This document shows, one piece after another, positions 54,372 to 64,000 of a stretch of DNA of 64,000 nt (positions are counted from its first letter, which is position 1; every line of letters starts with the position of its first letter). The DNA comes from Sporopachydermia quercuum (taxonomy: Eukaryota; Ascomycota; Sporopachydermiomycetes; Sporopachydermiales; Sporopachydermiaceae): the NCBI GenBank assembly GCA_001599295.1, contig BCGN01000008.1:682001-746000 (forward strand), in the 5' to 3' direction. Below the pieces are notes generated by a model that saw nothing but the letters and a program-made list of their open reading frames with translations, ran no database searches and had not been told where the DNA came from. The translations under genes and the position numbers were made by a program.

Positions 54372-55252
54372 GTTAAATGATCCCCGGTGATGGGACCAAA
54401 AGTTCTTTACTATGAGGAACAGTGAATGTTGAGTACGACATGTTAAGTATGACAGGTATGGTAAGTAATACCAGAAGAAAAATATAGTAGATGGACCTGT
54501 CAGTTTAATGTCTATTTGGTATTGAGTCGTCTCTAATCTATGATTTAATATATATGGAGCAAGTAATTGATATTTCTAAGACGATCGTAGACATCGAAGT
54601 AGTATTGATGGATGTACTAGAGGCAATAAATGAGACTCAGTTGTTGGACGATGGATAGATGCTGATTGGTGGATGATTATAACTGACCATGATAGTTATT
54701 GAGCAAAAGTTCTGTTTAAGGAAGTGAAAAAGCAAGTAATATGAGCCAAAACTACATACAACATCATATTCATTTAAGTTGCTCTTGTTGATATACTTTT
54801 ACTTATAGACGTACTATTCTAACTGATAACTTGCTTGATCCTATTTTGCTTCTACTAGTCAGTACGGGCTATTAGACGTATAATATTCCTCGCTGTCAAT
54901 TGATCTCAACTCGTCACGAATTCAAAATTAATAGAAATAAAATCGTTTTACTTTCACTTTCTTTTGATAAAACAACAGTCAGGGATAACTAACATATATC
55001 GTATAAAAAAAGTTAATAATTAGTTTTTATTGCATGGATAGTTGATGAATGGAATATCAGGCTACGCTATAACATATAAGTACATTTAATGTATGTTCAT
55101 TTATGTTCACATATATAGCTCATAATGACTATAGAAACAGTGAAAAAAAAGAGGAACAGATTATAAGAAAAAGGATTGGAAAGAAAACAAGAATTATCAC
55201 TTAGAGTAATTGGTTCAATCCAATTATTAGCAAGTGTACGAAATTACCAAAT
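54372..55252. other. Intergenic, 3' side of FRA1
   Basis: An 881-base AT-rich spacer holding the FRA1 3' end. No gene, RNA or repeat seen. Confidence 0.55.
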
Positions 55253-58021
55253 TCAGCTAAGCAAAGGAGCAGTTTCACGTTTTAACCATTCTAAAGCTTT
55301 ACTATCGCCATGAACTTTTAGGCTATGTTTCAAGGTCTTATAGACCTTGGATTGATAATCATCAATCCATTGGATCTCATTTTCAGTCAATTGACTCACA
55401 TCAATTAAAGCTCGACAGTATGGAACTAATGTGACGTCTTCAAACTTCAAGAACTTCTTCCCACCATAGTTGTAGCTTGTTTCAGCTTCTACCACTAATA
55501 ATACATTCTCGATACGAATTCCAAACTTTCCACCAGATAAAACACCTGGTCCATCATCATAATATCCAGGTTCATTAGTGATGAAATGCCCAGGTTTCAG
55601 GGTATTCAATGCAACGTTATTGTAAGCAGGACGAGGTCCAATTCCAATTGGCCCTTCATGTACATTGAGGAAAGCACCAATTCCATGCCCAGTACCATGA
55701 GCGAAATCCAATCCGTATTTCCATAGATTTTCTCTGGCAAGTATATCCAATACATAACCGGTAGCAGTATCAGGGAATACGGCTGATGCCAAAGCAATGT
55801 GTCCTTTAAGAACTAATGTATAAGCTAGCTTTTCCTCTTTAGTTGGTTTCGCCCCGTTGGAAGCATTAAGAAATAAAGTACGGGTGACATCTGTTGTTCC
55901 ATCTAAATATTGTCCACCAGAGTCAATAAGATAGAGTCTGTCTTTGTTTAGAATCTTATCAGAATCGTCAGAGGCTTTATTAGGAGAATAATGAATAATA
56001 GTACCGTTAGCACCGGAAGCAGAGATGGTTTCAAACGACAACCCAATGAAGTTTTTCTCTTTATTACGGAATTCTAAAGACTTATCAGCAGCAGCAATTT
56101 CATCAATATCTAATTGCACAGACGAGTTCAATTGATGCTCTAACCAAGCAAAAAACCTAGTTAGTGCCACACCATCTCTAATATGACAATCTTTCATTCC
56201 TTCGATTTCTGCTGGTGTTTTGACGGCCTTAATTTTTAAAATAGGTGAATTATATAAAAACCCTTTTTTACCCAATCTGGTAGCTAATGACCAAGAGCTG
56301 TTCTTGGGAATCAAGACGCGTGACCCGGAATTGGCAGTATCATTACTCTTACCATTTGAAGAAGCAGAAGTAGAAGCAGATGCAGGAACAGAAACAGGAG
56401 ATTTGGAATCGATGCTTTGGTCTAAAGTTAAACTTTTGATGTTATCAACCAAGATTTCAACACCTGATTTCCCTATTAGATCAATATCGGACCAGAATTT
56501 GTTATAATCCAACACTGTAACATTAGGTTCTTGGTGTAAATGCTTCAAGGCTTCTTCAGTTAACTTCTCTCTGTCCATATAGAGATTCAACCCATCAGGA
56601 AACACAATCACATAAGCGAAGAACACAGGATTATAAAGAATATCATCGATACCACGTAAATTCAATAGCCAGGCGATTTCGTCCAATGCTGTAACAACAT
56701 AAGCTGAGATTGGTCCCGCTGGCACATAGTTTTTGTCATCAAAATCTACATCAACGTCATCTTCCTCCTCAGCAATTAGTTTATCAAATACTTCATTACG
56801 AACCAAAGCCAGCTTCTCAGGAAAGCTTCTGCCAGCATATTTAGCATCATGAACTAATACGGCGCCTTTAGATCTAAAAGGGACCAATTCAAACTGGGAC
56901 CAGATTGCATCAACAAGATTGGTTTTCAAGTCCACAATTTCAAAATCAAAAACGTCTTTGCCCGTTAGTCTGATCCTTTTGTTCTTCTGTTTATTTCGCA
57001 CTTCCTTCAACAACTTCCTTTGTTTCTTCCTTAATTCTGCTTGTAAGTTCTTGACGTCACCATTAGAGATAAGTTTGCCATCTAGTCCAATTCTCACTTT
57101 CACACCAGTATGTTGAAATTCTTCTACAGAGCGTGAAATAACATACTCTTGCCATGATTTTTCTTCTAAAATAAAATCAGGTGAATCTTCCTTTGATCTG
57201 CCTAATCCTTGTTTGATAAGATTCCAGTTGAAGTCCAATTCGTTAGAAGCTTGAGTGAAGTATCTACCATCGGTAGCAATAGCAGCAGACCCTTCTGGTT
57301 GGTCGTTCATACATAAGTAATCATTAGCAATTACAGCAGTTCCTGCTGAGCCTGTGAAGCCAGAGATAAAAGAACGTCGTTGATCGGCTAAAGCTGTATA
57401 CTCAGATTGGTGTTCGTCTTCGGATGGGACGATGTAAATAGAAATCCCATGATCCTTCATTGTCGTACGAATAGCCGAAAGTCTGGCAGAAGTGTTGATT
57501 TCTTTTCTGAAACAGTTTTCCGCAATAGTTTCGCGAACTCCGTCGGTGCTAGAAGCAGCAATGGTTGTAACAGAAGCAGTTTGAATGGTTGGCTTCTGCA
57601 TATTCTGGGCAATACCACCACTGCCAGGCGAACCAGCAGTGAAAAACGCTGCAACATCAGAAAAAAATGAGCTTGACGTTCTCTTGCGTAATTTTGGACC
57701 TTGCGTTGGTGATCCTGGAGATGCTGTTCCTTCTCTAGAGAAAGGCGGGGTCTCATGACGAGGTGATGACGGGATGGAATTTGATCTAGAGGTAGAGTAA
57801 CTGTTGTTACGACTTAACAATGCCCCAGAATTTTTCAGCGCAACTTGTTTGGCAAATAACGAGGACTGTCTAGCTTGTCGATTTAACAATCCTGGTGAAC
57901 AGGTACAATTAGCACATTGGCTTCTCTTGCGGGTTTTTGCTCTATGGGACCCCGCTCCAGTATGGAGTGAGTACATAGATTGTCTAGGTTGTACAGTGCG
58001 AGATTGAGACATCTTCCGCAT
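55253..58021 (-). CDS. FRA1: Aminopeptidase P / FRA1 iron-regulation protein
   Basis: A 922-residue M24B metallopeptidase. A ~170-residue Ser/Arg-rich leader contains CANCTCSPGLLNRQARQSSL at about 36-55, nearly identical to the CADCTCSPGLL segment of S. cerevisiae Fra1. The creatinase-like N-terminal domain starts at about 178 (SARLSAIRTTMKDHGISIYIVPSEDEHQSEY). The pita-bread catalytic domain has all five metal ligands. The two Asp are in LIDSGGQYLDGTTDVTRT (~699), the His is in HGTGHGIG (~774), and the two Glu are in NEPGYYDDG and GIRIEN (~814-835). The enzyme removes N-terminal residues before proline. Fra1 in yeast works with Fra2 and Grx3/Grx4 to report mitochondrial iron-sulfur status to Aft1. 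The chain is longer than Fra1 (749), partly through a Ser/Asn-rich insert near 545-575. Two ATGs (58021 and 58012) could start it; the first is used. Confidence 0.92.
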   Translation of the reverse strand: MRKMSQSRTVQPRQSMYSLHTGAGSHRAKTRKRSQCANCTCSPGLLNRQARQSSLFAKQVALKNSGALLSRNNSYSTSRSNSIPSSPRHETPPFSREGTASPGSPTQGPKLRKRTSSSFFSDVAAFFTAGSPGSGGIAQNMQKPTIQTASVTTIAASSTDGVRETIAENCFRKEINTSARLSAIRTTMKDHGISIYIVPSEDEHQSEYTALADQRRSFISGFTGSAGTAVIANDYLCMNDQPEGSAAIATDGRYFTQASNELDFNWNLIKQGLGRSKEDSPDFILEEKSWQEYVISRSVEEFQHTGVKVRIGLDGKLISNGDVKNLQAELRKKQRKLLKEVRNKQKNKRIRLTGKDVFDFEIVDLKTNLVDAIWSQFELVPFRSKGAVLVHDAKYAGRSFPEKLALVRNEVFDKLIAEEEDDVDVDFDDKNYVPAGPISAYVVTALDEIAWLLNLRGIDDILYNPVFFAYVIVFPDGLNLYMDREKLTEEALKHLHQEPNVTVLDYNKFWSDIDLIGKSGVEILVDNIKSLTLDQSIDSKSPVSVPASASTSASSNGKSNDTANSGSRVLIPKNSSWSLATRLGKKGFLYNSPILKIKAVKTPAEIEGMKDCHIRDGVALTRFFAWLEHQLNSSVQLDIDEIAAADKSLEFRNKEKNFIGLSFETISASGANGTIIHYSPNKASDDSDKILNKDRLYLIDSGGQYLDGTTDVTRTLFLNASNGAKPTKEEKLAYTLVLKGHIALASAVFPDTATGYVLDILARENLWKYGLDFAHGTGHGIGAFLNVHEGPIGIGPRPAYNNVALNTLKPGHFITNEPGYYDDGPGVLSGGKFGIRIENVLLVVEAETSYNYGGKKFLKFEDVTLVPYCRALIDVSQLTENEIQWIDDYQSKVYKTLKHSLKVHGDSKALEWLKRETAPLLS

Positions 58022-60419
58022 AAAAGCAATAAAAATAACAACCTCTGTGCTTCTATGTATAAATAATAACGTTTTATAACAATCTATTAACAGTATTAAA
58101 AGTCCCAGCCTTGCAATGCTGTTAAAACATAGTCTTCAGTATCGACTTTAAGAAATAACTGGTTGATGATTTTTTTATGTGATTACTATTAGCTGATATC
58201 AGACAGGTGATAGAAGGGAGAAATCCACTAACATAACAATGTGGAGGGTTCCGATGTTACCCGATTGTAGTTTTGTATGGACTGATATGAAATGAGACGT
58301 GAAGTTAAATGAAGTGGTTCAGGTGGAGAAGTGGAGAGATGCGGAGCAAAGTAGATAGAGTAGTGTCTTGTTGCATGGAGAGTCGGGAGTAGCAGAAAAC
58401 AAGATAATAAGATAAGCTGAGAATGTTTTGAAAAGTTACTACTGGAATACTTAGAGACAAGAATAGAATTTCTGGGTATTATATCTATTCATTTTCAACA
58501 TGGCCATAGAGAAAAGAAGAAGGGTAAAAAAAAGATTGCCGAGAGACGGGTCTAAAATAAGGTTTCTAATTACGAAACCTACAGACCCTTCCTCAGTTGG
58601 CAAATCAAAATAAGGTTTTGTTTAAGTCAGTGAATTTATGCAGAAGCTAATAAGAAGAACAGATTGAGGAAGTGATATGCAATTGTCATATTTACAGTAG
58701 TATTCATACGCATTATGAAATAATTATTGGGCTAAGAAGAGTAAATAAAGTAGTTTGAAGTTTTAAGTATGATTGAACATGAGGGTCAAAGTATCATTCC
58801 TTTACACTATGGCATCCATGGGATCGTCATCTCTGCAATTACACCTATGTCATTTGTAGAACAGGTTTTCATCAGCGAAAGAACTCAGACAAGTCAGTCC
58901 ACCTATTGATAATTATAGAAAAACTGGAGAAATGTTAGATTGACATAATGGAGTATACAAGAGCATATCGTTTGACGATACCTTTGTCTAAATTCTTATC
59001 GTCATAATCAAGCAGTCGAGCATGATACATGATAATTTCAGTAACGTTTCTACTACTTTCTTTGAACTATTTATTTCTATCGTTTTATCATATTGCCTAC
59101 CTAATGGGTTATCTATTCCAATTTAAGCCATATTATGTTTCCTTTTAGTAAGGTTTATTTCCAGTAACACCAGGGTAGTCTTAAACACTGGTGAAAAGGC
59201 TTTATTCGACAACAGGAAAAATTTCTGAGATCAGTTAGTGCAGTGGGCGTAAACATAAGTTCTCGTTACGTAGATCAGAAAGTCTCAGCATAAAAGAAGC
59301 TAAGGAAATCCACATTGAAAACCTGGAAAGTATGGATCACGGGTTTATCATGAGAGTGTGTCTAAACAGCCAAGAATAATTGAGACTTCATGAGTCTTAT
59401 CAGAATGAAGTACCGAAATAGAAGTAACATTTTCTAGTTTGACACTGTTCATAATTAACTATGTCTATACGGTGAATCATCAATTGGTATCTTCTACATT
59501 CTAAAAAATCTATATTTCGAACCACATTAGCTTCTCACAATAAAAGGACACACTATTGTTTAATATTTCGTGCACTTTCTCTAACGGAAAAAAAAAATTC
59601 CCGATTCACACCATTCCAATTTCTTTCTTAGGATTATTGTTCATTGTTTTATTAATTTATCATTCACCAGTTTCCTTTTATCCTTCGAGGAAGTGCCTTG
59701 TCTTGAGAAGAATCTACTGATACATTTATTCAAGAGGGTCTGAAGAAGAACTTAGATCCCACATTGTAAGAAAGTTTCGAACCTCACCGTTTTGGACGTA
59801 AGATTTAAACTTAGTATCTAAGTGAGGAACGGCTCCAGCTTTTCTATTTTCATTCTTGTTACTACATAATAGGATACACACCTTTTTCTTTGCTTTCAGT
59901 CTACTTAACTTAGGTTTTGGTTGTTGACTGATATTTGCAACTAGAAAGGACAATGGAAGGTGTATGAAAGTGTCAAGAAGACAGTAACAGGAAGCTTGAA
60001 ACAGCAGTTAAATACAGAACATCTGGAGAATTTAAGGACCAGGTGACGCGTCTGAACCAAAAACATACCCCTATCATCTTATCAGTGAATCACTACACTG
60101 ATTGCCCAGAATTAATACTGAAGATCATTATTGGGATAGAATCATTGGTCAGAAATATTTCAGAAGAATTGGGTATTATACTGGTTACTTCATAGTAATT
60201 CTAAAATAGAGGAATCTCCTACTCTTTTTTTTAAACGATAGATTACGGGGATAGTTAAAGCATCAAAATACCTTTTTGCAGTCAAGGAATTAGCTTCACA
60301 TTTATCATTAAGAGACACCTCAAGCGTCAAAGCAACGTTAACTAATAACAAAGTCAATCTCCAATAATCACATTCTCATACTTAAATCTTGTATTCCAAA
60401 TGATACTAGTGCATAGAAA
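58022..60419. other. 2.4-kb divergent intergenic region FRA1 / AVO2
   Basis: The longest spacer bounded by genes. It holds both promoters, a two-tier hairpin at 58548-58588 and a weaker inverted repeat CACCAG...CTGGTG at 59168-59193. A minus-strand frame of about 95 codons ending at 59726 has no ATG and no clear exon partner. No RNA gene was recognised. Confidence 0.55.
58548..58588. repeat. Two-tier inverted repeat (hairpin)
   Basis: An outer stem GGGTCT/AGACCC (58548-58553 with 58583-58588) encloses an inner stem AGGTTTC/GAAACCT (58560-58566 with 58574-58580) around a 7-base loop TAATTAC. Thirteen pairs in total, all perfect. It lies about 530 bases upstream of the FRA1 start and 1.8 kb from AVO2. 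Function unknown. Confidence 0.75.
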
Positions 60420-61895
60420 ATGACGGCAGATGCAAGACAACGCCTTCAGCAAGCGATTGAACAAGATAACCTGCTGATAGTGAAAAGACTTCTAAGAAGA
60501 TATCCAGCGCTTTTAACATCAATTGATCCAAAGAATGGCTGGTCACCATTACATTACGCTGGATATCATGGTGCATATCTGATATGTGTGCATATTCTTG
60601 GCCTTTTCAATTCTCCCAATTATACATACTTGGATGTTCTACACAAGGACTTTGAAGGATACAACCCATTACATCTGGCAATAAAACAAAATCATGAACA
60701 AACTGTTCATTTATTACTACAAAGAATTCCTAACAGTATTGATTCTCGTGATAAGAAAGATAGAACAGCTTTAATGATTGCCGCTCAGTTCAACTGTGAA
60801 GAATGTTTAAGACTTTTAATCGATCTAGGAGCCAACCTTGATGCAATTGATGAACAACAAAACACAGCATTACACTACGCGGCCGAATTTGGTAATATAA
60901 ACATTGTTCGAGATTTGCTTTATGCAGGAGCAAAGTATGAGTGCAAAAATTCGAAAGGATGGAAACCACAAGAAATTTGCAGTAGCTACGAAGTAGAACA
61001 ACAGTTTAAGCAGATACTAAAGAATTATGCAGATGACAAGGAGAAAAGAGTTCTTGCGCATTCAGACTCAAAGAGTAAATCAAATTCATCGCCATCTTCT
61101 CATTCAAACTCTTTCACAAGTGCAAACTATGCATTTGATCTAGATGATATTGGATCTACATATGCATTATTCTCGGGCAACAGTAATAGCAGCACTACAG
61201 GATTAAATGCTGTTGATAAACGCTTGCATTCTAATTCATTGCCTCCTTTACCATCTGTTACAACATCACGCCGTCGAGGCTCCACATCTGCTTCCACACG
61301 TACACCTGAGCAAGTGAACGGTTTGCCTGCGGTATCAACTAGCTCAAATCATCTTGGAAGTTTATCGTCTCAATCATCACATGTATCTCAAAGACCATCT
61401 TCTATGATGACAACATCTCCTATATCATCTACAGCATCCTATTCTCGTACATATTCAATTGCCTCTAATGATGGCCAACTAAATAACCTGCATGCAGCAT
61501 CGTCATCAACCATAAGCCTAAGATCACTTGATACACAGTCGCCATTGGCCAAAATACCGATAACTCCCAGCAAACCCAAACTTCACCTTAATACAAATAT
61601 ATCTATTCCAACCTCCGGACCAAATTCTGCTTCCAGTGGATATTTGCCTGAAGGCAATCACGATAACGCTTCACTCTATTTGCACTCTAACAACAGCAGT
61701 GGTGGTGGTATTCATGGCAGCCATTCTAATAATAATGGATTCTCAATTTCTACAACACCATTGTCAGTTTCTAGCATAGGGATGAAAAGTATATCATCAG
61801 GGCTTGGCGTATTAAACTCTACTCGAACGAAGATTGTTGATGTTCCTTTCAATGCCTTCAAAAGGCTGGAAAGGAAACGACCTGTTTATGATTGA
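60420..61895 (+). CDS. AVO2: TORC2 subunit AVO2, ankyrin repeat protein
   Basis: A 491-residue protein. The N-terminal ~200 residues are ankyrin repeats that follow yeast Avo2 closely: DNLLIVKRLLRRYPALLTSID, GWSPLHYAGYHGAYLICVHIL, NPLHLAIKQNHEQTVHLLLQRIP and NTALHYAAEFGNINIVRDLL. GWKPQEICSSYEVEQQFKQIL corresponds to GNWKPIDVAQTFEVGN of Avo2. The rest is Ser/Thr-rich and probably phosphorylated, with SRRRGS near 283-288. The final VPFNAFKRLERKRP resembles the conserved Avo2 C-terminal motif. Avo2 is a fungal accessory subunit of TORC2 at the plasma membrane. Two CTG codons at 60471-60476 stand at the conserved LL, showing that CTG means leucine here. No intron is needed. Confidence 0.93.
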   Translation: MTADARQRLQQAIEQDNLLIVKRLLRRYPALLTSIDPKNGWSPLHYAGYHGAYLICVHILGLFNSPNYTYLDVLHKDFEGYNPLHLAIKQNHEQTVHLLLQRIPNSIDSRDKKDRTALMIAAQFNCEECLRLLIDLGANLDAIDEQQNTALHYAAEFGNINIVRDLLYAGAKYECKNSKGWKPQEICSSYEVEQQFKQILKNYADDKEKRVLAHSDSKSKSNSSPSSHSNSFTSANYAFDLDDIGSTYALFSGNSNSSTTGLNAVDKRLHSNSLPPLPSVTTSRRRGSTSASTRTPEQVNGLPAVSTSSNHLGSLSSQSSHVSQRPSSMMTTSPISSTASYSRTYSIASNDGQLNNLHAASSSTISLRSLDTQSPLAKIPITPSKPKLHLNTNISIPTSGPNSASSGYLPEGNHDNASLYLHSNNSSGGGIHGSHSNNNGFSISTTPLSVSSIGMKSISSGLGVLNSTRTKIVDVPFNAFKRLERKRPVYD

Positions 61896-64000
61896 ACTAC
61901 CATTTTGAAGATTTAAGATCTATCTTTATTCTTCCTTGGTATCAACGGTTTATTTTATTTATTCGGCATGGGCTTAGGTTTAATCACAGATTTTATTTTT
62001 ATTTTGAATGTATATTGTTGTATATTAAAAATTAGTTTTTGTAAATGGAAGTCTGGATAACTGTTTGCTTTACTCTGCACTCCTCTGAGAGTATTGAGTA
62101 TTAATAGAATAGTGGTAAAACGACGAAGCCTATGGCAACATTCCCTACCCTGCTTCATTAGTAGTAGTGAATCATTGGAGCAACCATCTGTAGTTTTTTT
62201 CCTTCTTCCGCTAGAAAATGTAACCTTTATAACTTCCTACATATTCCAAGACTTTCCTCATTACATTCACCACTGTGATTGTTATTATCAATGGTTCGTA
62301 GCCATCTATTCATCGCATGTAACAAAATTTAGCCGCCTTGATTTCATGTCCAAATTTGTTTAGTATTCCGTGATTAGAAATAGAGTCTGGTTCAGGAAGG
62401 TTGTTTCTTTATTGGGTAAGTCATTTTGCTTTTCGTTTTCCCAATATCTTTTCCGAAGCTCCAACAGGTTCAAACAATCAAACGGAGAACATAGGCATAG
62501 CAAGAGAAGAATTACAAAAAAAAAGAGTCAAAGTAATAAATAAATAAAAAAAATAAAAAAAAAATTATTAGTAGAAGAAATTAATGGGTCAATATAACAA
62601 TTTGGAAATCTTTGGAGGAATTCAGAGGACGGAGACCACGCAGATAAGTTTAGTTGTAGTAATCAAGTAGAATAGTAAGTGTAATTGTTGCTCTAGCTTC
62701 TAAAGAGAAGGAAGACTATGAGCTTTCAGCAGGGAGTGATATCTTTTAGAATATACGATCAAGAACATAAGTTTTGAGCATATCTACTGGGTAGAACAAA
62801 TAAAGAACTATGCATGATCCGTAAGAAGTGTAGGTACATTTCTGAAAACCGTTTGCTCTTGACAACTGGCCAACCAGAAATCTAATCTTTCCACATGATC
62901 AAGGTGAATGCACCGAGCATAAAGCCATAGGAACTTCTTACTATTGCTGTCAAAAATGACAGTCACAAGATTTGGAGTTTTCCTAACAACGCAACATCGT
63001 CCTTACACATTCCGTACCAATGTTTCACATACTATTCTATCAATCAATCGCTTCATTTGACCTGGAGAATACCGTAAAATGCTAAAAGCAAATGATCTGC
63101 AATAGTCTTAATACAGATACTAGAAATGATAGGACGCAACTGAAAATCTTTAAGCGTCTAACTATAACCTTTGCTTTTCCTATCCATAATTGGTACCTGA
63201 TTCGCTTTCAACCAATGACGCTTACTGGCGTAAGCATTCTTGAAAAAATGAAAAATTTGATTCGAGAATCTCAAAGGTTAGAGTTTGGAACAAGTGCATG
63301 ACTTTAGCTTAACTTAAATATTGGGTTCCAGACTTATTATATAAACATATGCAATACATCTGCAAAGCAACTGATAGGTGACAAACTTTAAAAGTCGAGA
63401 TTTTTATCCATTTTGTGGCAAAAGATGATTATAGCTACTCATCAGAAACCCAGTACAATGTATTGAATAAAAAAAGAGAGAAATAGCAGAACTTCTTTAT
63501 TCTCTCAGCCTGTCTCTATTCATTTGATTTTCATATATTACTCTTTGGTGTTATGTGCCAATTCATATTTTCCATTTAGGGTTCTCCAACTCATTCTTAC
63601 CAAATCCGGACAGAAGGTAAATTTCAGGCATTAACTCTAGTACTTAGAGTTATAACACAACTACTCTTCTAGGTACAATCCGATCTTTAAAGAATCAATA
63701 TTACATTCAGNTATACTGCATATATGGTTTGGATTTTAAGTATAACGGCCAACTGAGGGGCAAAAGACAGCATTAAGATCAGAAGAGGTTCATAATGAGA
63801 TCAGAGGAGTTCGGCTAATACGCTCTATAATTGATTTTATTGGTTGAAAAGAATCTGAGAACAGAAAATAGATTACATAGATACCTAACCAACGTTATGA
63901 TGAAAAAAAGTTACAGTACTTTTTGTCGTGTACTATATTCCATTATTAATTAATATTAAACAAACTTGTTAATAATTTCTTTCTTCCATAGCTTGAGTGG
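61896..64000. other. Terminal 2.1-kb region without a called gene
   Basis: AT-rich sequence from the AVO2 stop to the window edge. Small frames at 62094-62363 and 63092-63301 have no domain. Splice-like signals (GTAAGT at about 62415 and 62671) are not flanked by convincing coding sequence. One N at 63711. An A-rich tract is listed separately. Part of a neighbouring gene's promoter may lie at the right end. Confidence 0.5.
62515..62566 (+). repeat. A-rich low-complexity tract
   Basis: About 50 bases almost entirely A with a few T and G, with AAAT-type units in the second half. Typical of nucleosome-poor intergenic DNA in yeasts. Confidence 0.8.

Noticed and set aside
59770-59790. tRNA B-box-like GGTTCGAAAC on the minus strand
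   Set aside because: The T arm does not pair and no A box or acceptor stem is present. Other GTTCGA-like spots (24911, 48870, 59519) also fail, so no tRNA is called.
59726-60010. Minus-strand frame ending VRNFLTMWDLSSSSDPLE, which looks protein-like
   Set aside because: There is no ATG in the open stretch. The only nearby donor (GTATGT near 60066) with an ATG joins in the wrong phase to the TTTCTAG acceptor, and no CTAAC branch is present. It deserves a homology search but cannot be called.

Overview
The window is chromosomal DNA from an AT-rich ascomycete yeast of the Saccharomycotina type. I find 21 protein-coding genes that I can support well, nearly all orthologues of budding-yeast genes, plus two weak small candidates. 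Spliceosomal introns occur in seven genes. They carry GTAAGT/GTATGT-type donors and a (T)ACTAAC-like branch site only about 7-25 bases from the acceptor. CTG is read as leucine at conserved positions (the two leucines of the AVO2 LLIVKRLL motif at 60471-60476), so this is not a CUG-Ser yeast. A complete eIF3f gene and a Tudor-SN gene, neither present in Saccharomyces cerevisiae, point to an early-branching lineage; the species is not identifiable from the sequence alone. Sixteen isolated single N bases, mostly at third codon positions when they fall in genes, look like unresolved heterozygous sites in a diploid or hybrid assembly.

Layout, left to right: FMS1-like polyamine oxidase (-), LRG1-like LIM/RhoGAP (-), a possible split small membrane-protein gene (-), MCP2/ADCK1-like mitochondrial ABC1 kinase (-), eIF3f (+), IFH1/CRF1 ribosomal-protein gene co-regulator (-), glucosidase II beta subunit with a terminal HDEL (+), SVF1 (-), an F-box-like protein (+), SKN1/KRE6 glucan synthesis protein (-), ATP2 with three exons including a 22-base micro-exon (-), Tudor-SN (+), CLU1 (-), AVL9 (+), RNA15/CstF64 (-), TFIIS/DST1 with three exons (+), a 138-residue mitochondrial protein of unknown function (+), a SAN1-like RING ligase with a second RING-like module (+), a 405-residue coiled-coil protein (possibly a COG subunit) (+), KAP122/importin-13 with three exons (-), FRA1 aminopeptidase P (-) and AVO2 (+).

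Genes are single-copy housekeeping functions. Related roles include mitochondria (ATP2, MCP2, CLU1, the 138-residue protein), growth control (IFH1 for ribosomal protein genes, AVO2 for TORC2), cell wall and secretion (LRG1, SKN1, AVL9, glucosidase II), mRNA synthesis and 3' end formation (DST1, RNA15) and translation initiation (eIF3f). They are not an operon-like cluster. Several pairs are head-to-head and share promoters; others converge with 110-360 bases between stops.

I see no transposon, virus-like element, rRNA, CRISPR or convincing tRNA gene. The most interesting points are about gene structure: tandem splice acceptors in KAP122 (where the nearer site would put a stop codon at the junction) and in DST1 (three acceptors, two of them in frame), the ATP2 micro-exon beside an unusually long intron, the double RING protein, two strong hairpins in long intergenic regions, and repeated CACGTG boxes in promoters.
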